Shown one piece after another: positions 23,716 through 32,846 of a DNA stretch of 64,000 nucleotides. Position numbers and translations under genes: made by a program. Source of the stretch: Robiginitomaculum sp. Its GTDB lineage: Bacteria; Pseudomonadota; Alphaproteobacteria; Caulobacterales; Maricaulaceae. The notes below the pieces were generated by a model. That model searched no databases and had not been told where the DNA came from. It saw nothing but the letters and a program-made list of their open reading frames with translations. Position 1 is the stretch's first letter, and each line of letters opens with the position of its first letter. Location: the NCBI GenBank assembly GCA_016765135.1, contig JAESQN010000031.1, positions 1 through 64,000 on the forward strand, written 5' to 3'.

Positions 23716-25422
23716 TTACTCTTCGTCGGTCTTGAGGGCCGCACCCAAAATATCGCCGAGGGACGCACCGGAATCGGTGGAGCCGTATTGTGCCACAGCT
23801 TCTTTCTCGTCTGCGATTTCCAAAGCTTTGATCGACAGGCTAACCTGACCGGTTTTACGGTCGGTTTTGAGCACCCGTGCGTCAACTTTATCGCCAACAG
23901 CAAAGCGTTCCGGGCGTTGTTCGGAGCGCTCACGGGACAAATCGTTTTTGCGGATAAAGGCTTTTGTTTCGGCGCCCTCTTCACCAAATTTAACTTCAAT
24001 CCCGCCCCGGTTAACTTCGGTAACGGTACAGGTAACGGTTTTACCCCGCGCTGCGGCTGGGCCAACACCAGTGTCCTTAGTCAATTGCTTGACACCAAGA
24101 CTGATGCGTTCTTTCTCAATGTCAACTTCGAGAATTTTCGCCTCAACCATGTCGCCTTTGGAATAATCGCCAAGTGCTTCTTCGCCGGACTTGTCCCAAG
24201 ACAAATCAGACAAATGGGCCATGCCGTCAATTTCGCCGTCCAAACCAATGAACAGGCCAAACTCGGTAATTGAGCGTACTTCACCGTTAATAATGGTGCC
24301 AACAGGGAAGCGTTCAGCGAAACTGTCCCAAGGATTGTCTTGCAATTGCTTCATGCCCAAAGAAATCCGGCGTTTTTCCTGGTCAACTTCCAAAACAACA
24401 ACATCTACTTGCTGGGAGGTGGAAACGATTTTACCTGGATGGATATTTTTCGTTGTCCAGCTCATTTCAGAAACATGGACAAGACCTTCAACGCCGTCTT
24501 CCAATTCGATAAATGCGCCGTAATCAGCAATGTTGGAAACCGTGCCGGTAAGTTTGGTACCTGCTGGATAACGGGCCACGGCTGACATCCACGGATCTTC
24601 AGACAATTGCTTGATGCCAAGACTGATGCGCTGGGTTTCGGGGTTAATGCGGATCAATTTAACCTTGATGGTATCGCCAACAGCCAAAATCTGGCTTGGA
24701 TGGCTGATACGGCTCCAGGACATGTCCGTCACATGCAACAGGCCGTCAATACCGCCAAGGTCAACGAATGCACCGTAATCGGTGATATTTTTGACAATAC
24801 CTTCGCGCTCTTCGCCTTCTTTGAGGTTTTCGATCAATTCAGCGCGCTGTTCCGCACGGCTTTCTTCCAAGATGGCGCGGCGCGATACAACGATATTGTT
24901 ACGTGGCCTGTCCATTTTAAGCAGCATAAATGGCTGTACCTGATCCATCAAAGGTCCGATATCGCGCACGGGGCGGATATCAACTTGTGATCCCGGCAAA
25001 AATGCGTTCACACCGCCAAGGTCAACGGTAAAGCCACCTTTAACACGGCCAACAATGGCACCTTGTACGGGCTTTTTGGCTTCATAGTCTTTGACCAGTT
25101 TCAGCCAGCTTTCTTCGCGGCGAGCTTTGTCCCGTGACAATACGGCGTCTCCGAGCGCGTTTTCGATGCGCTCAAGGAAAATTTCTACTTCGTCGCCAAC
25201 CTTAACGGGGTCAGCATTACCTGGCTCGTAAAACTCGCGCAAAGGTATGCGGCCTTCAGTTTTTAGGCCTATGTCGACAATAACAATATCTTTTTCAATG
25301 CCAGTGATCGTACCCGTAACGACACCGCCCTCTTTCATGTTGTTGGTCTCCAGGGAGGCCTCCAGCATGGCGGCAAAATCGTCTGTTGTTGGGTTGAGGG
25401 ATTCTATTTGAGCTGCGCTCAT
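23716..25422 (-). CDS. rpsA: 30S ribosomal protein S1
   Basis: Binds mRNA and aids initiation. 568 aa with six S1 (OB-fold) repeats beginning near residues 30, 115, 200, 285, 370 and 465; repeats such as GAFVDLGGIDGLLHVTDMSW and GAFIELEDGVEGLVHVSEMS are clear. Ends in an acidic tail. The aroA-cmk-rpsA order is conserved. It has about 95 nt of its own leader after cmk and its own terminator. Confidence 0.97.
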   Translation of the reverse strand: MSAAQIESLNPTTDDFAAMLEASLETNNMKEGGVVTGTITGIEKDIVIVDIGLKTEGRIPLREFYEPGNADPVKVGDEVEIFLERIENALGDAVLSRDKARREESWLKLVKDYEAKKPVQGAIVGRVKGGFTVDLGGVNAFLPGSQVDIRPVRDIGPLMDQVQPFMLLKMDRPRNNIVVSRRAILEESRAEQRAELIENLKEGEEREGIVKNITDYGAFVDLGGIDGLLHVTDMSWSRISHPSQILAVGDTIKVKLIRINPETQRISLGIKQLSEDPWMSAVARYPAGTKLTGTVSNIADYGAFIELEDGVEGLVHVSEMSWTTKNIHPGKIVSTSQQVDVVVLEVDQEKRRISLGMKQLQDNPWDSFAERFPVGTIINGEVRSITEFGLFIGLDGEIDGMAHLSDLSWDKSGEEALGDYSKGDMVEAKILEVDIEKERISLGVKQLTKDTGVGPAAARGKTVTCTVTEVNRGGIEVKFGEEGAETKAFIRKNDLSRERSEQRPERFAVGDKVDARVLKTDRKTGQVSLSIKALEIADEKEAVAQYGSTDSGASLGDILGAALKTDEE

Positions 25423-25517
25423 AATTCGTCTCTATTTTAGTCGTGCCAATCGGTTATAGTTTTGCTTGTACCAACGGTCTGGCCCGGCCAATCCGGGCGT
25501 AAAATTGTTCAAAAAGT

Positions 25518-26165
25518 CTATTTCGGCAGCAATATGATCTCTATCAAATGCCTAGCTTGCTCAAACGCCGCGTCTATAGACAAGTTTGTCGTATCAAGCA
25601 AGTGCGCATTTTGGGCTGGTTTTAGGGGTGCTTCGGCCCGGTTTGTATCGCGGTGGTCACGTTCGGTTAAATCAGCCACAACTTGCGCCAGACTAATATC
25701 TTCACCGTAGGACAAAAGCTCATTATAGCGCCGGTCGGCCCGCACTTCGGATTTGGCGTCTACATATATTTTCACATCTGCATCCGGACAGATGACGGTG
25801 CCAATATCGCGACCATCAAGCACGGCGCCTGCAAAGCCTTTTGGCGGAGCAAAGGCGAACTGAACCTGATAATTTTTCAAGGCAACCCGCACTTCGGTGT
25901 GTACGGCGACTTTGGAGGCTGCGGCTCCAACGGCACCGCTCTTTAGTGCCGGGCTTTCAAGCTCGTCCGGCGTGATAAGCGTTGCCAGTTTTGCCAATGC
26001 TGACCCGTCGCTTAAATCAGCCCCAACCTCTAACGCCCGCGCTGCAACGGCCCGGTATAATTTGCCCGTATCCAGATAAGCATAGCCGAAATGCGCGGCC
26101 AGTTTTTTGGCTAAAGTCCCTTTGCCTGAAGCAAATGTACCGTCAATGGCAATAACAGGCTTCAT
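25518..26165 (-). CDS. cmk: Cytidylate kinase
   Basis: Phosphorylates CMP and dCMP with ATP. 215 aa. P-loop variant IDGTFASGKGTLAKKLA, CMP-binding YLDTGKLYRAVA and GRDIGTVICPDADVK, and a LTERDHRDTNRAEAPLKPA lid segment. The P-loop has Phe where many have Pro (GTFASGKG versus GPAASGKG), a mild deviation. It overlaps the aroA stop by 4 nt and precedes rpsA. Confidence 0.95.
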   Translation of the reverse strand: MKPVIAIDGTFASGKGTLAKKLAAHFGYAYLDTGKLYRAVAARALEVGADLSDGSALAKLATLITPDELESPALKSGAVGAAASKVAVHTEVRVALKNYQVQFAFAPPKGFAGAVLDGRDIGTVICPDADVKIYVDAKSEVRADRRYNELLSYGEDISLAQVVADLTERDHRDTNRAEAPLKPAQNAHLLDTTNLSIDAAFEQARHLIEIILLPK

Positions 26166-27481
26166 GATACATCCATAGGTGCACCAATGGTTGCCATCAA
26201 ATCAAAAAACGCAGGAAAACTGGTGGCAATCATCGAGCTATCATCAATGGACACCGGCTTGTCCGCCGCCAAGCCCAATATGAGCGCACTCATGGCAAGG
26301 CGGTGGTCATGGTGGGTTTTGACTTTAGCCCCGCCTGTAATCTTGCCGCCTGTGACGATCAATGTGTCGCCGTCAATGTTGGTGTCTACACCGTTGGCCA
26401 TAAGCATGGCATGGGTTCCTGCCAGGCGGTCGCTTTCTTTTACGCGTAACTCGGCCAGGCCGTGCATAATCGTTTGCCCTCTAGCCGTGGCGGCTATAAC
26501 GGCCAATACGGGATATTCGTCCACCATAGAAGGCACCCGGTCTGACGGTATTGTAACCCCGCGCAATTTGCTGTGGCGTATGTGCAAATCAGCAATGGTT
26601 TCCCCGCCCGAACGGCGGAAATTATCCGCCCGGATAAACGCGCCCATTTCTGTCAAGGTTTCAAACAGCCCGGTGCGCGTGGGGTTCATCATGACATTTT
26701 CAACAATGATATCTGAACCCGGCACAACCAGTGCCGCTGCGATCAAAAATGCCGCAGAAGACGGATCGCCCGGTACTTTAATATTCGTTGCTTGTAGATG
26801 GGCGGGGCCTTCCAGGGTTACGGTTTGGCCCTTGTCTTTGGGCTTTCGTAAAACCTTAACCCCAAATGAGCCAAGCATATTTTCCGTATGGTCACGGGTG
26901 AGGCGGGTTTCGGTTAGCTCCGTCGTGCCTATTGTGTTTAGCCCCGCTAACAATATGGCTGATTTTACTTGAGCCGAGGCATGGGGCGGGGTGTATTGAA
27001 TTGGGTTTAACCGCCCGCCCTGGATCTGGGCAATGGGAAGTTTGTTGTCTGCACTGTCAAACTTTGCACCCATCTGTTCAAGAGGTTCTAGCACCCGTCC
27101 CATAGGTCGAGACGACAGGCTGGCATCACCCAAATATGAAACTTGAATGTCAAATCCGGCCGCCGCACCCATAACCAATCGTGCGCCCGTGCCGGCATTA
27201 CCAAAATCCACTGGCGTTTTGGGTGAGCGCCAACCAGCACTTCCTACCCCTTCAACCTGCCAATGACCCAAAGATACATGCTTTACCTTGGCGCCAAAAG
27301 CCCGAACGGCGTCTGCGGTATGTAAAATATCGTCGCCTTCCAGCAGGCCCGTTATATGTGTAACACCCTCCGCCAAAGCACCGAAAATCAAAGCCCGGTG
27401 GGATATGGACTTATCCCCTGGTGTTTGCACGCGTCCTTTAAGGCTTTTTGGCGGTGTTTTAGACTTCATAACTGAATTCAT
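26162..27481 (-). CDS. aroA: 3-phosphoshikimate 1-carboxyvinyltransferase (EPSP synthase)
   Basis: Sixth step of the shikimate pathway. 439 aa. PGDKSISHRALIFGALAEG, GNAGTGARLVMG (the Ala-containing loop of many class II-like enzymes) and VKSAILLAGLNT are visible. The catalytic VDEYPVLAVIAA and the RVKESDRLAGTHAML motif follow. The GNAGTG-AR form is known from class II enzymes that tolerate glyphosate; the inference is from sequence class only. First gene of aroA-cmk-rpsA. Confidence 0.95.
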   Translation of the reverse strand: MNSVMKSKTPPKSLKGRVQTPGDKSISHRALIFGALAEGVTHITGLLEGDDILHTADAVRAFGAKVKHVSLGHWQVEGVGSAGWRSPKTPVDFGNAGTGARLVMGAAAGFDIQVSYLGDASLSSRPMGRVLEPLEQMGAKFDSADNKLPIAQIQGGRLNPIQYTPPHASAQVKSAILLAGLNTIGTTELTETRLTRDHTENMLGSFGVKVLRKPKDKGQTVTLEGPAHLQATNIKVPGDPSSAAFLIAAALVVPGSDIIVENVMMNPTRTGLFETLTEMGAFIRADNFRRSGGETIADLHIRHSKLRGVTIPSDRVPSMVDEYPVLAVIAATARGQTIMHGLAELRVKESDRLAGTHAMLMANGVDTNIDGDTLIVTGGKITGGAKVKTHHDHRLAMSALILGLAADKPVSIDDSSMIATSFPAFFDLMATIGAPMDVS

Positions 27482-27604
27482 GAGATATACCAGTTGACTT
27501 GCAAAATTTGGACGCTAATCAAGCGCATATATGGTGAAGCCGTCTATGTAAACGCGCAGAGCCTAAACGCAAGACTTGATAGAAATTAATTAGGGAAACA
27601 AAAC

Positions 27605-28066
27605 GTGGCAAAACCTGATTTGGGCGAAAAGCAATTATGTCCAGAATGCGAAAAGAAGTTTTATGATTTGAGCAAGAGCCCGGCCGTGTGCCCCTATTGC
27701 TCGGCCAGCTTTGATCCTGCGAGTGTCGCAGCGGTGGCGGCGAGCATACCGAAGCCAACCAAAGCAGCTCCCGCAGCAAAAAAGGCCGATACTGACGGCG
27801 ACGTTGACGAAGAAGATGTTGACGAGGAAGATATAGATCAAGACGAAGCCGCAGCAAAAGAGCTGGAGCTTGACGGAGACGCAAGCTTTGGCGGCAGTGG
27901 TGGCGACGATGATGATGAAGATAGTGATGCTACACCTGATATGGACGGATTCTCGACAGACGACGAGGAGGAGGACGCCGCCCTTGCTGACGATGATGAA
28001 GAGCAAGATGTATTGCCACCAACAGGTGACAGCGACGGCGATGAAGACACGGAAGAGGAAGATTAG
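27605..28066 (+). CDS. TIGR02300/FYDLN acidic zinc-ribbon protein
   Basis: 153 aa, GTG start with AGGGAAA upstream. The N-terminal 45 residues form a small zinc ribbon with CPECEKKFYDLSK and CPYCSASFDP, which defines the alphaproteobacterial FYDLN family. The rest is a very acidic, probably disordered tail of Asp/Glu repeats (for example DEEDVDEEDIDQDE). Function is unknown; it is commonly beside aroA and a tRNA, as here (divergent from aroA, followed by tRNA-Ala). Confidence 0.92.
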   Translation: MAKPDLGEKQLCPECEKKFYDLSKSPAVCPYCSASFDPASVAAVAASIPKPTKAAPAAKKADTDGDVDEEDVDEEDIDQDEAAAKELELDGDASFGGSGGDDDDEDSDATPDMDGFSTDDEEEDAALADDDEEQDVLPPTGDSDGDEDTEEED

Positions 28067-28118
28067 GGTTTGCTTTTCGGGCTGCTCAATTATAATCTAA
28101 ACCAACCAATACCCATAA

Positions 28119-28198
<80 letters not shown>

Positions 28199-28343
28199 TC
28201 AAATCCCCCCATGTCGGATGCCTGAAAAAACCTTGAATTGCGTGTCAAAATGCCGCCTTTTCGCAGCACACACCTGTTTGCCTGCCAGGAATGCGTGTCA
28301 GGAAAATGCTTGCGCTTTTTAGAAGTGTTCTTATATTCTGCCC

Positions 28344-28745
28344 ATGAGCAACGATTCTACACATATCGGTCAATTGCTGGCGCGGCACGAAATCCGCCCG
28401 ACCAAAATTCGCAAGGCGATTGCCGGGCTGTTGTTTGATGGGCAGGACAAGCATGTCAGCGTTGATGATGTTATTGCACTGGCCCGGTTGCGGGACATTA
28501 AAACATCTGTAGCCAGTGTTTATAATACCCTCAACCAATTTGCCGCTGCCGGCTTATTACGCCGGGTTACTGTTGATACCGGGCGGGCATTTTTTGATAC
28601 CAATATTTCCGATCACCATCATTTTTACTTCGAAGATGAGGAGCGGCTGGAAGATATTCCCGGTAACGCCATTGAAATTAGCGGCTTGCCCAAATTGCCA
28701 AAGGGGCGGCGGATCAAATCTGTGGATGTGACTATTCGTTTGTGA
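28344..28745 (+). CDS. irr: Iron response regulator Irr (Fur family)
   Basis: Irr senses heme and controls iron and heme genes in alphaproteobacteria. 133 aa with a winged helix (RPTKIRKAIAGLLF ... TSVASVYNTLNQFAAAGLLRRV) and the histidine cluster SDHHHFYFED, which distinguishes Irr and relates to heme-dependent turnover. It lacks the C-terminal Cys pairs of classical Fur. An Irr-type palindromic operator lies 14 bp after its stop codon. Upstream it follows tRNA-Ala by about 150 bp. Confidence 0.93.
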   Translation: MSNDSTHIGQLLARHEIRPTKIRKAIAGLLFDGQDKHVSVDDVIALARLRDIKTSVASVYNTLNQFAAAGLLRRVTVDTGRAFFDTNISDHHHFYFEDEERLEDIPGNAIEISGLPKLPKGRRIKSVDVTIRL

Positions 28746-28758
28746 TAACCATCCTTAA

Positions 28759-28775
28759 TTTAGAATCATTCTAAA
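28759..28775. promoter_or_regulatory. Irr box / iron control element
   Basis: Perfect palindrome TTTAGAA-TCA-TTCTAAA, the form described for Irr operators. It lies immediately downstream of irr, not upstream. A possible promoter (TTGTGA at 28740-28745, TAGAAT at 28761-28766, 15-bp spacing) overlaps it, pointing rightward. Confidence 0.75.
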
Positions 28776-28780
28776 AATTA

Positions 28781-28972
28781 TTGCCTTGTCTTGAGGTTTC
28801 TAGATTCAATACAGAACCAGAATCTGTGAAACCAGTGCCCTGTCCGAATTGTCCACAGGCCCTAAGATACTGCCAACCAAATCACCCTGGGCCCAGAGAC
28901 CACAAAGATTACGCCCATATGAGCGTTCTGGCTAAGGAAACAATCGCTGAGCTGGCTAAGGATTTTTCCTAA
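28781..28972 (+). CDS. Possible small Cys-containing protein or iron-responsive transcript
   Basis: A 63-codon frame (TTG start) directly downstream of the Irr box encodes a product with CPNCPQALRYC and a helical end, VLAKETIAELAKDF. No good ribosome-binding site is visible for the TTG; a short ATG frame starts at 28919. It may be a small protein, or the region may be a non-coding transcript controlled by Irr: AGATTC/GAATCT forms a hairpin near 28802-28825. Low confidence that it is translated. Confidence 0.3.
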   Translation: MPCLEVSRFNTEPESVKPVPCPNCPQALRYCQPNHPGPRDHKDYAHMSVLAKETIAELAKDFS

Positions 28973-29343
28973 GGCCTGACACTTTCGAGGTGCCAAACTT
29001 TCGAGACGATTTCCCAACCGTTTTCACCGCGAACAAAGCATAAATGATCAACAAATACATTTTTGTGGGCCAAGAGGCGAATTTTTACGGTTGCTGCGTC
29101 TTCAGATAGCCAGTCAATCATGATAATTTCTTCTTGGCGTGTTTGCCCGGCGCTGGCAGGGGAAGGACGTGTGGCGACGTCTTGACGAAAAGACGCGATA
29201 GGGTCGGTAAATATTTTACCCTCGTCCGCGTCAAACAAGCTGGATGTATCATGAAAAACTGTGTCGAGCTTTTCAACATCACAAAAATAAATTGCTTCAA
29301 AATAGGTTTCTACGGCGGCAAGTAATTCAGCATTACGGGACAT
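28969..29343 (-). CDS. NTF2-like / SnoaL-like small protein
   Basis: 124 aa from the ATG at 29341-29343 (MSRNAELLAAVETYFEAIYF). It shows the NTF2-fold pattern of the lumazine-binding-like subgroup: an N-terminal helix, DVEKLDTVFHDTSSLFDADE and a final VSKVWHLESV strand, where members often keep a Lys-x-Trp-H. Function unknown; some relatives are associated with stress or detoxification. Its 3' end overlaps the small frame after irr by 4 nt on the other strand. A further in-frame start at 29391 is less likely. Confidence 0.75.
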   Translation of the reverse strand: MSRNAELLAAVETYFEAIYFCDVEKLDTVFHDTSSLFDADEGKIFTDPIASFRQDVATRPSPASAGQTRQEEIIMIDWLSEDAATVKIRLLAHKNVFVDHLCFVRGENGWEIVSKVWHLESVRP

Positions 29344-29492
29344 ATGGGCTCCTGTTGAATCTATGAGTTGCCTAAAATATACTATAGTCAATGCAAAGCT
29401 AGAGAATATCTCGCCATTATTCTATCATAACATGCCATTTTTTAGGTAACGGTATGGTTGCCAATCGTGTTTATGGAGCGTATCACCCCCTC

Positions 29493-29888
29493 ATGAGTGG
29501 ACTGTTGTATGTCGCCCTTGGTGGGGCCATTGGTGCAAGTGGGCGTTATGTGCTTGGCCATGCCTTGTTAAAGCTGATGGGGCCAGGTTATCCTTGGGGG
29601 ACTTTGGTGGTTAATGTATTGGGTGGTTTGCTCATGGGGCTTTTGGTGGGTTGGTTAGCCTTTAAAGGGTCTGCATTGGTCGACGGTGCGGCAAATTTGC
29701 GTTTGTTTTTGGGCGTTGGTGTTTTGGGCGGGTTTACGACATTTTCGGCGTTTTCGCTGGACGCTATGCGCATGATCGAGACCAAGGCATATGGTCTCGC
29801 CGCCGGGTATATTTCCGCTTCGGTTGTCCTGTCGATTTTGGCTTTGTTTATTGGGCTAATCATTGCCCGTAAGGTATTTGTGCTATGA
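29493..29888 (+). CDS. crcB: Fluoride exporter CrcB/Fluc
   Basis: 131 aa, four membrane spans, dimeric fluoride channel. N-terminal GGAIGASGRYVLG, WGTLVVNVLGGLLMG (conserved Asn) and the signature GGFTTFSAFSLDAM. I prefer the ATG at 29493 (MSGLLYVALGG); the frame is open to 29454, which would add 13 hydrophilic residues. No fluoride riboswitch is recognisable upstream. Downstream the RluC-like gene starts 10 nt after its stop. Confidence 0.92.
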   Translation: MSGLLYVALGGAIGASGRYVLGHALLKLMGPGYPWGTLVVNVLGGLLMGLLVGWLAFKGSALVDGAANLRLFLGVGVLGGFTTFSAFSLDAMRMIETKAYGLAAGYISASVVLSILALFIGLIIARKVFVL

Positions 29889-29898
29889 GAGGTATAAT

Positions 29899-30870
29899 GT
29901 GAGTGGTGTTCAAAAAATTACTGTTGCGGAGGGCGATGATGGTTCGCGGCTAGACAGATGGTTCAAGCGAAAATTTCCCCACATCCCCCACGGCCGGGTC
30001 GAGAAATATCTACGAACCGGGCAATTGCGCGTGGACGGAAAGCGGGCCAAAGGCAAGATCAGGCTTGAGGCAGGGCAAAGTGTGCGTGTACCGCCTTTGC
30101 CGGATCCTGGAGACAAAAAACCGCCAAGACGGTTATCAGACGCGGATGTCAACTTCATGAAAGCTATGGTGATTTATGAAGACAATGATTTGATCGCCTT
30201 AAACAAACCTGCCGGGCTGGCGGTGCAGGGCGGTACAAATACCACGCGCCATATTGACGGGCTTTTATCCGCGCTTTCTTATAAGGGAACGCCGCCGCGT
30301 CTCGTTCACCGGCTGGACAAAGACACCAGCGGCGTATTGGTGGTCGCCAAAAACGCCAAGTCTGCGGCCTGGCTCGGCAAAGCGTTTCAGAACCGCCGCA
30401 CCACGAAAATATATTGGGGTATCACCAATGGTGTGCCGCGCCCGTCTTCTGGTGAAGTTAAGGGTTATATGATCAAAGGTGAGGGGCTTGATGGGCGCGA
30501 AATCATGACGGCAGTGCGCCACGGCACGCCCGGCGCAAAACATGCGCGTACTTTGTACCAAGTAGCCTCCACCGCCGGGAACCGGGCCGCATGGGTGGTT
30601 ATGCAGCCATTATCAGGCCGCAAACATCAGCTGCGTCTCCACATGCATTTGCTGGAAACACCTTTGGCGTTCGACCCAAAATACACCACCGATCGGGAGG
30701 AGCCAGGCGGGCTTTCGGAGCAATTACATCTGCACGCTAAATCTCTCACTGTGCCACATCCGGACGGTCACACCATAGAGTTACATGCCGCTCTGCCGCC
30801 CCATATGCGCACGGCGTTTGACCTATTTGGGTTTGACGAAAATATACTAATTGAGGAAATGGAAGCATAG
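29899..30870 (+). CDS. RluC/RluD-family 23S rRNA pseudouridine synthase
   Basis: 323 aa, GTG start at 29899. N-terminal S4-like domain (SRLDRWFKRKFPHIPHGRVE) and a catalytic domain with RLVHRLDKDTSGVLVVAKNA containing the catalytic Asp, then the LETPLAFDPKY region near the end. The family is clear but whether it is RluC or RluD cannot be decided from motifs alone; RluC is more likely from neighbours and length. Operon-like with crcB upstream and ATP12 and OsmC-like genes downstream. Confidence 0.9.
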   Translation: MSGVQKITVAEGDDGSRLDRWFKRKFPHIPHGRVEKYLRTGQLRVDGKRAKGKIRLEAGQSVRVPPLPDPGDKKPPRRLSDADVNFMKAMVIYEDNDLIALNKPAGLAVQGGTNTTRHIDGLLSALSYKGTPPRLVHRLDKDTSGVLVVAKNAKSAAWLGKAFQNRRTTKIYWGITNGVPRPSSGEVKGYMIKGEGLDGREIMTAVRHGTPGAKHARTLYQVASTAGNRAAWVVMQPLSGRKHQLRLHMHLLETPLAFDPKYTTDREEPGGLSEQLHLHAKSLTVPHPDGHTIELHAALPPHMRTAFDLFGFDENILIEEMEA

Positions 30871-30874
30871 CATT

Positions 30875-31567
30875 ATGGCGAAACGGTTTTATAAACAGGT
30901 TTCGGTACAAGACAAAAGCGACGGATTTGCCGTGGTTTTGGATGGGCGCATGCTAAAAACACCGGGGAAAATGCCTTTGTGGTTTTCCGATAAACATCAC
31001 GCGAACTTGGTTGCTTCGGAATGGCAGGCTCAAGGGGAGGACATTTTGCCAAACACCATGCCGTGTACGCGCTTGATGAATGTTGCGTGCGAGCAAACCC
31101 CGCCCAGGCGCGGGGAATTGATCAAGGAATTTTGCGCCTATACTTGCACGGATTTACTGTGTTACCGCACACACACCCCACAAGATTTAGTCGCACGCCA
31201 GGAACAAAGCTGGCAGCCTATACTGGACTGGGCCGGGCAAGAACACGGCATTACCTTAACTTCCACACCCGGCATCAAGGCGGTAGCGCAACCGCAACAA
31301 TCATTGCAAAACGCGCAAAAATTTGCCGACAATCTTGATGATACAAACTTGACCTTGCTCCTGCATTTCACGGCCTGCACGGGATCAGCTATATTGGCGC
31401 TGGCGGTAATGGAAAAGCATATCACGGTGGATGCGGCTTTTACCTTGTCACACCTCGACGAGATGTACCAAAATGAACGTTGGGGCGCGGACGATGAAGT
31501 AGCCCAAAAAAACGCGGTATTATTGAAAGAACTTAAAGCATTAGCACAATTGATAAAGGAACGATAA
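30875..31567 (+). CDS. ATP12-family F1-ATPase assembly chaperone
   Basis: 230 aa. ATP12 binds the F1 alpha subunit and helps assembly of the ATP synthase; bacterial members are typical of alphaproteobacteria. Signature stretches are MAKRFYKQVSV, VVLDGRMLKTPGK, AYTCTDLLCYRTHTPQDL and SHLDEMYQNERWGADDEVA. ATG at 30875 starts 4 nt after the synthase gene, and the frame could begin at 30851 but this would overlap it. Stop codon overlaps the OsmC-like ATG. Confidence 0.93.
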   Translation: MAKRFYKQVSVQDKSDGFAVVLDGRMLKTPGKMPLWFSDKHHANLVASEWQAQGEDILPNTMPCTRLMNVACEQTPPRRGELIKEFCAYTCTDLLCYRTHTPQDLVARQEQSWQPILDWAGQEHGITLTSTPGIKAVAQPQQSLQNAQKFADNLDDTNLTLLLHFTACTGSAILALAVMEKHITVDAAFTLSHLDEMYQNERWGADDEVAQKNAVLLKELKALAQLIKER

Positions 31568-31974
31568 TGGGAAGCAAAGTCATAGTAAAAGAACGTGCAG
31601 GCGGAATATACACACAAGACATATTGGCACGGAGCCACCGCTTGTATGCAGACGAACCAGAAGAATTAGGCGGCGCCGATCTCGGCCCGTCCCCGTTTGA
31701 ATATGTATTGGCCGGGCTGGGATCATGCACCACGATTACACTGCGCATGTATGCCGGCCGTAAGGGTTGGCCTGTTACCCATATCGGCGTTGATGTTGCC
31801 TATAAAAAGTCTGGTTTCGGCACTGACATGAAGAGTGTGTTTACCCGGAAAATTACCATTGAAGGCAATTTGGACGCAGCACAGTTAAAACGCATGATGG
31901 CCATAGCTGACAAATGCCCTGTCCACAAAATGCTGGAAGCAGAGACCGAGATCAGGACGGAGTTGGTTAGCTAG
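31567..31974 (+). CDS. OsmC/Ohr-family protein
   Basis: 135 aa. The OsmC fold reduces organic hydroperoxides with two cysteines. Both redox cysteines are seen: GLGSCTTITLRMYA and IADKCPVHKML, the latter motif being typical of OsmC proteins of the YhfA-like group. Last gene of a chain crcB-rluC-like-ATP12-osmC, ATG overlapping the previous stop (TAATG). Physiological substrate unknown. Confidence 0.9.
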   Translation: MGSKVIVKERAGGIYTQDILARSHRLYADEPEELGGADLGPSPFEYVLAGLGSCTTITLRMYAGRKGWPVTHIGVDVAYKKSGFGTDMKSVFTRKITIEGNLDAAQLKRMMAIADKCPVHKMLEAETEIRTELVS

Positions 31975-32013
31975 CATACAAGGCTATACCAAAATATATT
32001 GGGGATAGCAGAT

Positions 32014-32169
32014 ATGACAGACCTGGAACGGGTGGTACGCATCACGGAGGCCGAGACCAAGCTGTCATTCATCCTCAAACAAAAACCAACCCATGCGTTC
32101 ATAGATCCGCGCCACCTACTGATCAAACGTAATGTCACAGATAATGTGAAAAAAAATACAGCGGAGTAA
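32014..32169 (+). CDS. Possible small protein (51 aa)
   Basis: A short frame, MTDLERVVRITEAETKLSFI onward, ending with basic residues (KKNTAE). The start has GGGGA 7 nt upstream. Codon use resembles neighbouring genes, but no family is recognised. Located in the gap between the OsmC-like gene and the convergent small gene at 32188. Could be chance. Confidence 0.35.
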   Translation: MTDLERVVRITEAETKLSFILKQKPTHAFIDPRHLLIKRNVTDNVKKNTAE

Positions 32170-32187
32170 ATCAACGCGATTCGTATT

Positions 32188-32424
32188 TTATAGAATAGAC
32201 AGAGAGAAATCCTTCAGTAATTGAAGGGTCATGTCCTCGAATTTATTATGATATTCGGGGTGTGCCAAATAAAATTCAATATCGTCAAGTAAGCTCAAGC
32301 CTTTTTCCGATATTGAGTTATATGTATCCATCGTCTCAACACCAGAAAATAGATCATCATACCTAGTGTAAAACTGATCTATTTCTGACAGTACGCCTGC
32401 CTTGTCATTATCATTCGCGGTCAT
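32188..32424 (-). CDS. Small acidic hypothetical protein (78 aa)
   Basis: 78 aa, acidic, mostly helical (DKAGVLSEIDQFYTRYDDLF). Not recognised. It starts 177 bp left of the XRE regulator, on the same strand, and may be the second gene of a small two-gene unit; the gap between them is AT-rich. No motif supports a function. Confidence 0.5.
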   Translation of the reverse strand: MTANDNDKAGVLSEIDQFYTRYDDLFSGVETMDTYNSISEKGLSLLDDIEFYLAHPEYHNKFEDMTLQLLKDFSLSIL

Positions 32425-32600
32425 TTTGTGCCCAACCCCTTAACTTATATTATTCCCAACAAAGTTTAGATTTTTCAGCAATGTCCTGTATTTCGTCCAA
32501 CCCAACCCTATGGAGAAGACTCACTCGCTAAGTATAATTATAACATGTTTTTTGTGCAATTTAAAGGACTAATATGACTGTTTTGGCACAAATTATCGAC

Positions 32601-32846
32601 TTAATGTGTAGACGTTCCGTCCATTCCCTCAAAGAAGTATGAGGCTTTGATGTCGAATAATTGGGTTAACGTCCACATATTTTCAGGGGACAAGCGATCC
32701 GCACCGTTTTCCATAGCCGTAAATTTTCGCAAAGATACATTAAGTTTGCGGGCCAGCTCTGCCCGGGATTTGCATTTGGCATTTCTAATCAAACGCAAAC
32801 GACCACCCACATAGGCATCGACCATTTCTGCACTCCTTCTATTCAT
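32601..32846 (-). CDS. Small XRE-family transcriptional regulator (81 aa)
   Basis: Helix-turn-helix of the Cro/C1 type: RLRLIRNAKCKSRAELARKL (helices 1-2), NVSLRKFTAMENGADRLSPE (recognition helix region), and a following helix. No sensor domain. Region 32847-32972 to its right has AT-rich promoter-like sequence and separates it from rnr. Such short XRE proteins often control themselves; the target is unknown. Confidence 0.8.
   Translation of the reverse strand: MNRRSAEMVDAYVGGRLRLIRNAKCKSRAELARKLNVSLRKFTAMENGADRLSPENMWTLTQLFDIKASYFFEGMDGTSTH

Noticed and set aside
27635-28050. Ser-rich and Val/Ile-rich frames opposite the FYDLN gene
   Set aside because: They result from the reverse complement of acidic codon repeats.
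29392-29492. Fluoride riboswitch before crcB
   Set aside because: The conserved core of that riboswitch is not recognisable in the short upstream region.
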